NCBI GenBank assembly: GCA_029225565.1
Contig: JAQXWS010000011.1
Location: 1 to 41,536 of the forward strand
Reading direction: 5' to 3'
Length of the DNA: 41,536 nucleotides
Origin: Eubacteriales bacterium
GTDB lineage: Bacteria; Bacillota; Clostridia; Oscillospirales; Acutalibacteraceae
Shown here: piece by piece, positions 41,373-41,536 of the stretch
How the letters are laid out: the number at the start of each line of letters is the position of its first letter
Numbering within the stretch: position 1 is the first letter of the stretch
Program-made: the position numbers and the translations under genes
The notes under the pieces: generated by a model
The model's input: the letters and a program-made list of their open reading frames with translations, nothing else
Databases searched by the model: none
What the model was told of the DNA's origin: nothing

Positions 41373-41536
41373 ATGCACATATTATATCGGATACCGTAGG
41401 GGAGGGGCTTGCTCCTCCCGTCTGATTTTCTATCCTCATCAGAATGTGTATATGATTAGGCATAATAACATAATTATTTATTTTTACATTTTCGTATCTA
41501 ATTTCTAAATTATTAATTTGCTCTTTGATACATTCT
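41338..41536 (-). pseudogene. REP-associated (Y1/RAYT) transposase fragment
   Basis: On the minus strand a frame runs in from the window edge (first full codon at 41535) to TGA at 41338-41340, about 66 codons. It contains IRYENVKINNYVIMPNHIHI with the HUH metal motif (HIH), the signature of the TnpA_REP/Y1 transposase family. SPSPTVSDIICAFKSLS follows, typical of the region after the HUH motif. It stops soon after (STNMAIY), well before the expected C-terminal part with the remaining catalytic region, so it is probably truncated; the N-terminus lies outside the window. The segment GGASPSP is encoded by the palindromic repeat at 41396-41419. Confidence 0.7.
41396..41419. repeat. REP-like palindromic repeat (copy 2)
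   Basis: A 24-nt unit, exact reverse complement of 10117-10140; the core is GGGAGG and CCTCCC arms around a short loop. It lies in frame within the transposase fragment. Confidence 0.8.

Noticed and set aside
1..41536. tRNA, rRNA, CRISPR arrays or a prophage
   Set aside because: I saw no cloverleaf with CCA-type ends, no rRNA stretches, no regular repeat-spacer pattern and no phage structural genes in the window.

Overview
The window looks like a chromosomal segment of a low-to-mid GC, spore-forming Firmicute, most likely a Clostridia/Ruminococcaceae-type gut bacterium. The reasons are strong AGGAGG-type ribosome binding sites, consensus sigma-A promoters at 17-bp spacing, an unsplit sigK, a 58-residue S21 protein, Thr-rich lipoproteins and Fn3-repeat secreted proteins, and a Firmicute-style smc/ftsY/rnc/plsX block. 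This placement is inference from gene content; no database was searched.

Layout. (1) 1-351 is the end of an NADP-type glutamate dehydrogenase. (2) 443-5303 is a five-gene minus-strand operon: SCP2-like protein, class III aminotransferase, split transketolase (two genes), second SCP2-like protein. I do not recognise it as a described pathway. (3) 5477-9024 holds a CapA-family protein, a Na+/Ca2+ antiporter and a secreted Fn3 protein. (4) 9138-15617 is a two-component system plus FtsX-type ABC transporter plus membrane-anchored NEW3/CARDB-like protein. Between the kinase and the ABC genes lies a compact convergent two-RNA locus encoding a 23-residue hydrophobic peptide, a strong candidate type I toxin-antitoxin module. 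(5) 15794-19968 holds a zinc-ribbon protein, efp, aroQ, rpsU and a large secreted protein with a cysteine-hydrolase-like head and six Fn3 domains. (6) 20072-37729 is a 15-gene co-directional superoperon (trmH-family, dprA, topA, trmFO, plsX, rnc, radical SAM, smc, ftsY, rdgB, yhbY, nadD, yqeK, rsfS, leuS) with mostly overlapping or 1-12 nt junctions. (7) 37881-41115 holds an HPr-kinase-like ATPase with a DUF4430 lipoprotein, sigK, a HypB-like GTPase and a TSCPD protein. (8) The last 200 bp hold a fragment of a REP-associated (Y1) transposase. It contains the same 24-nt palindromic repeat found at 10117-10140.

How the parts work together. The response regulator and ABC promoters share a direct-repeat box, so the two-component system probably controls itself and the transporter. 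The sigK gene appears to be driven by a sigma-E-type promoter buried inside the hypB terminator, which separates vegetative from sporulation transcription. The transketolase/aminotransferase/SCP2 operon could build or break a 2-amino-1,3-diol, possibly a lipid; this is a chemical inference only. The superoperon combines translation, RNA processing, chromosome maintenance, protein targeting and cofactor synthesis under essentially one visible promoter.
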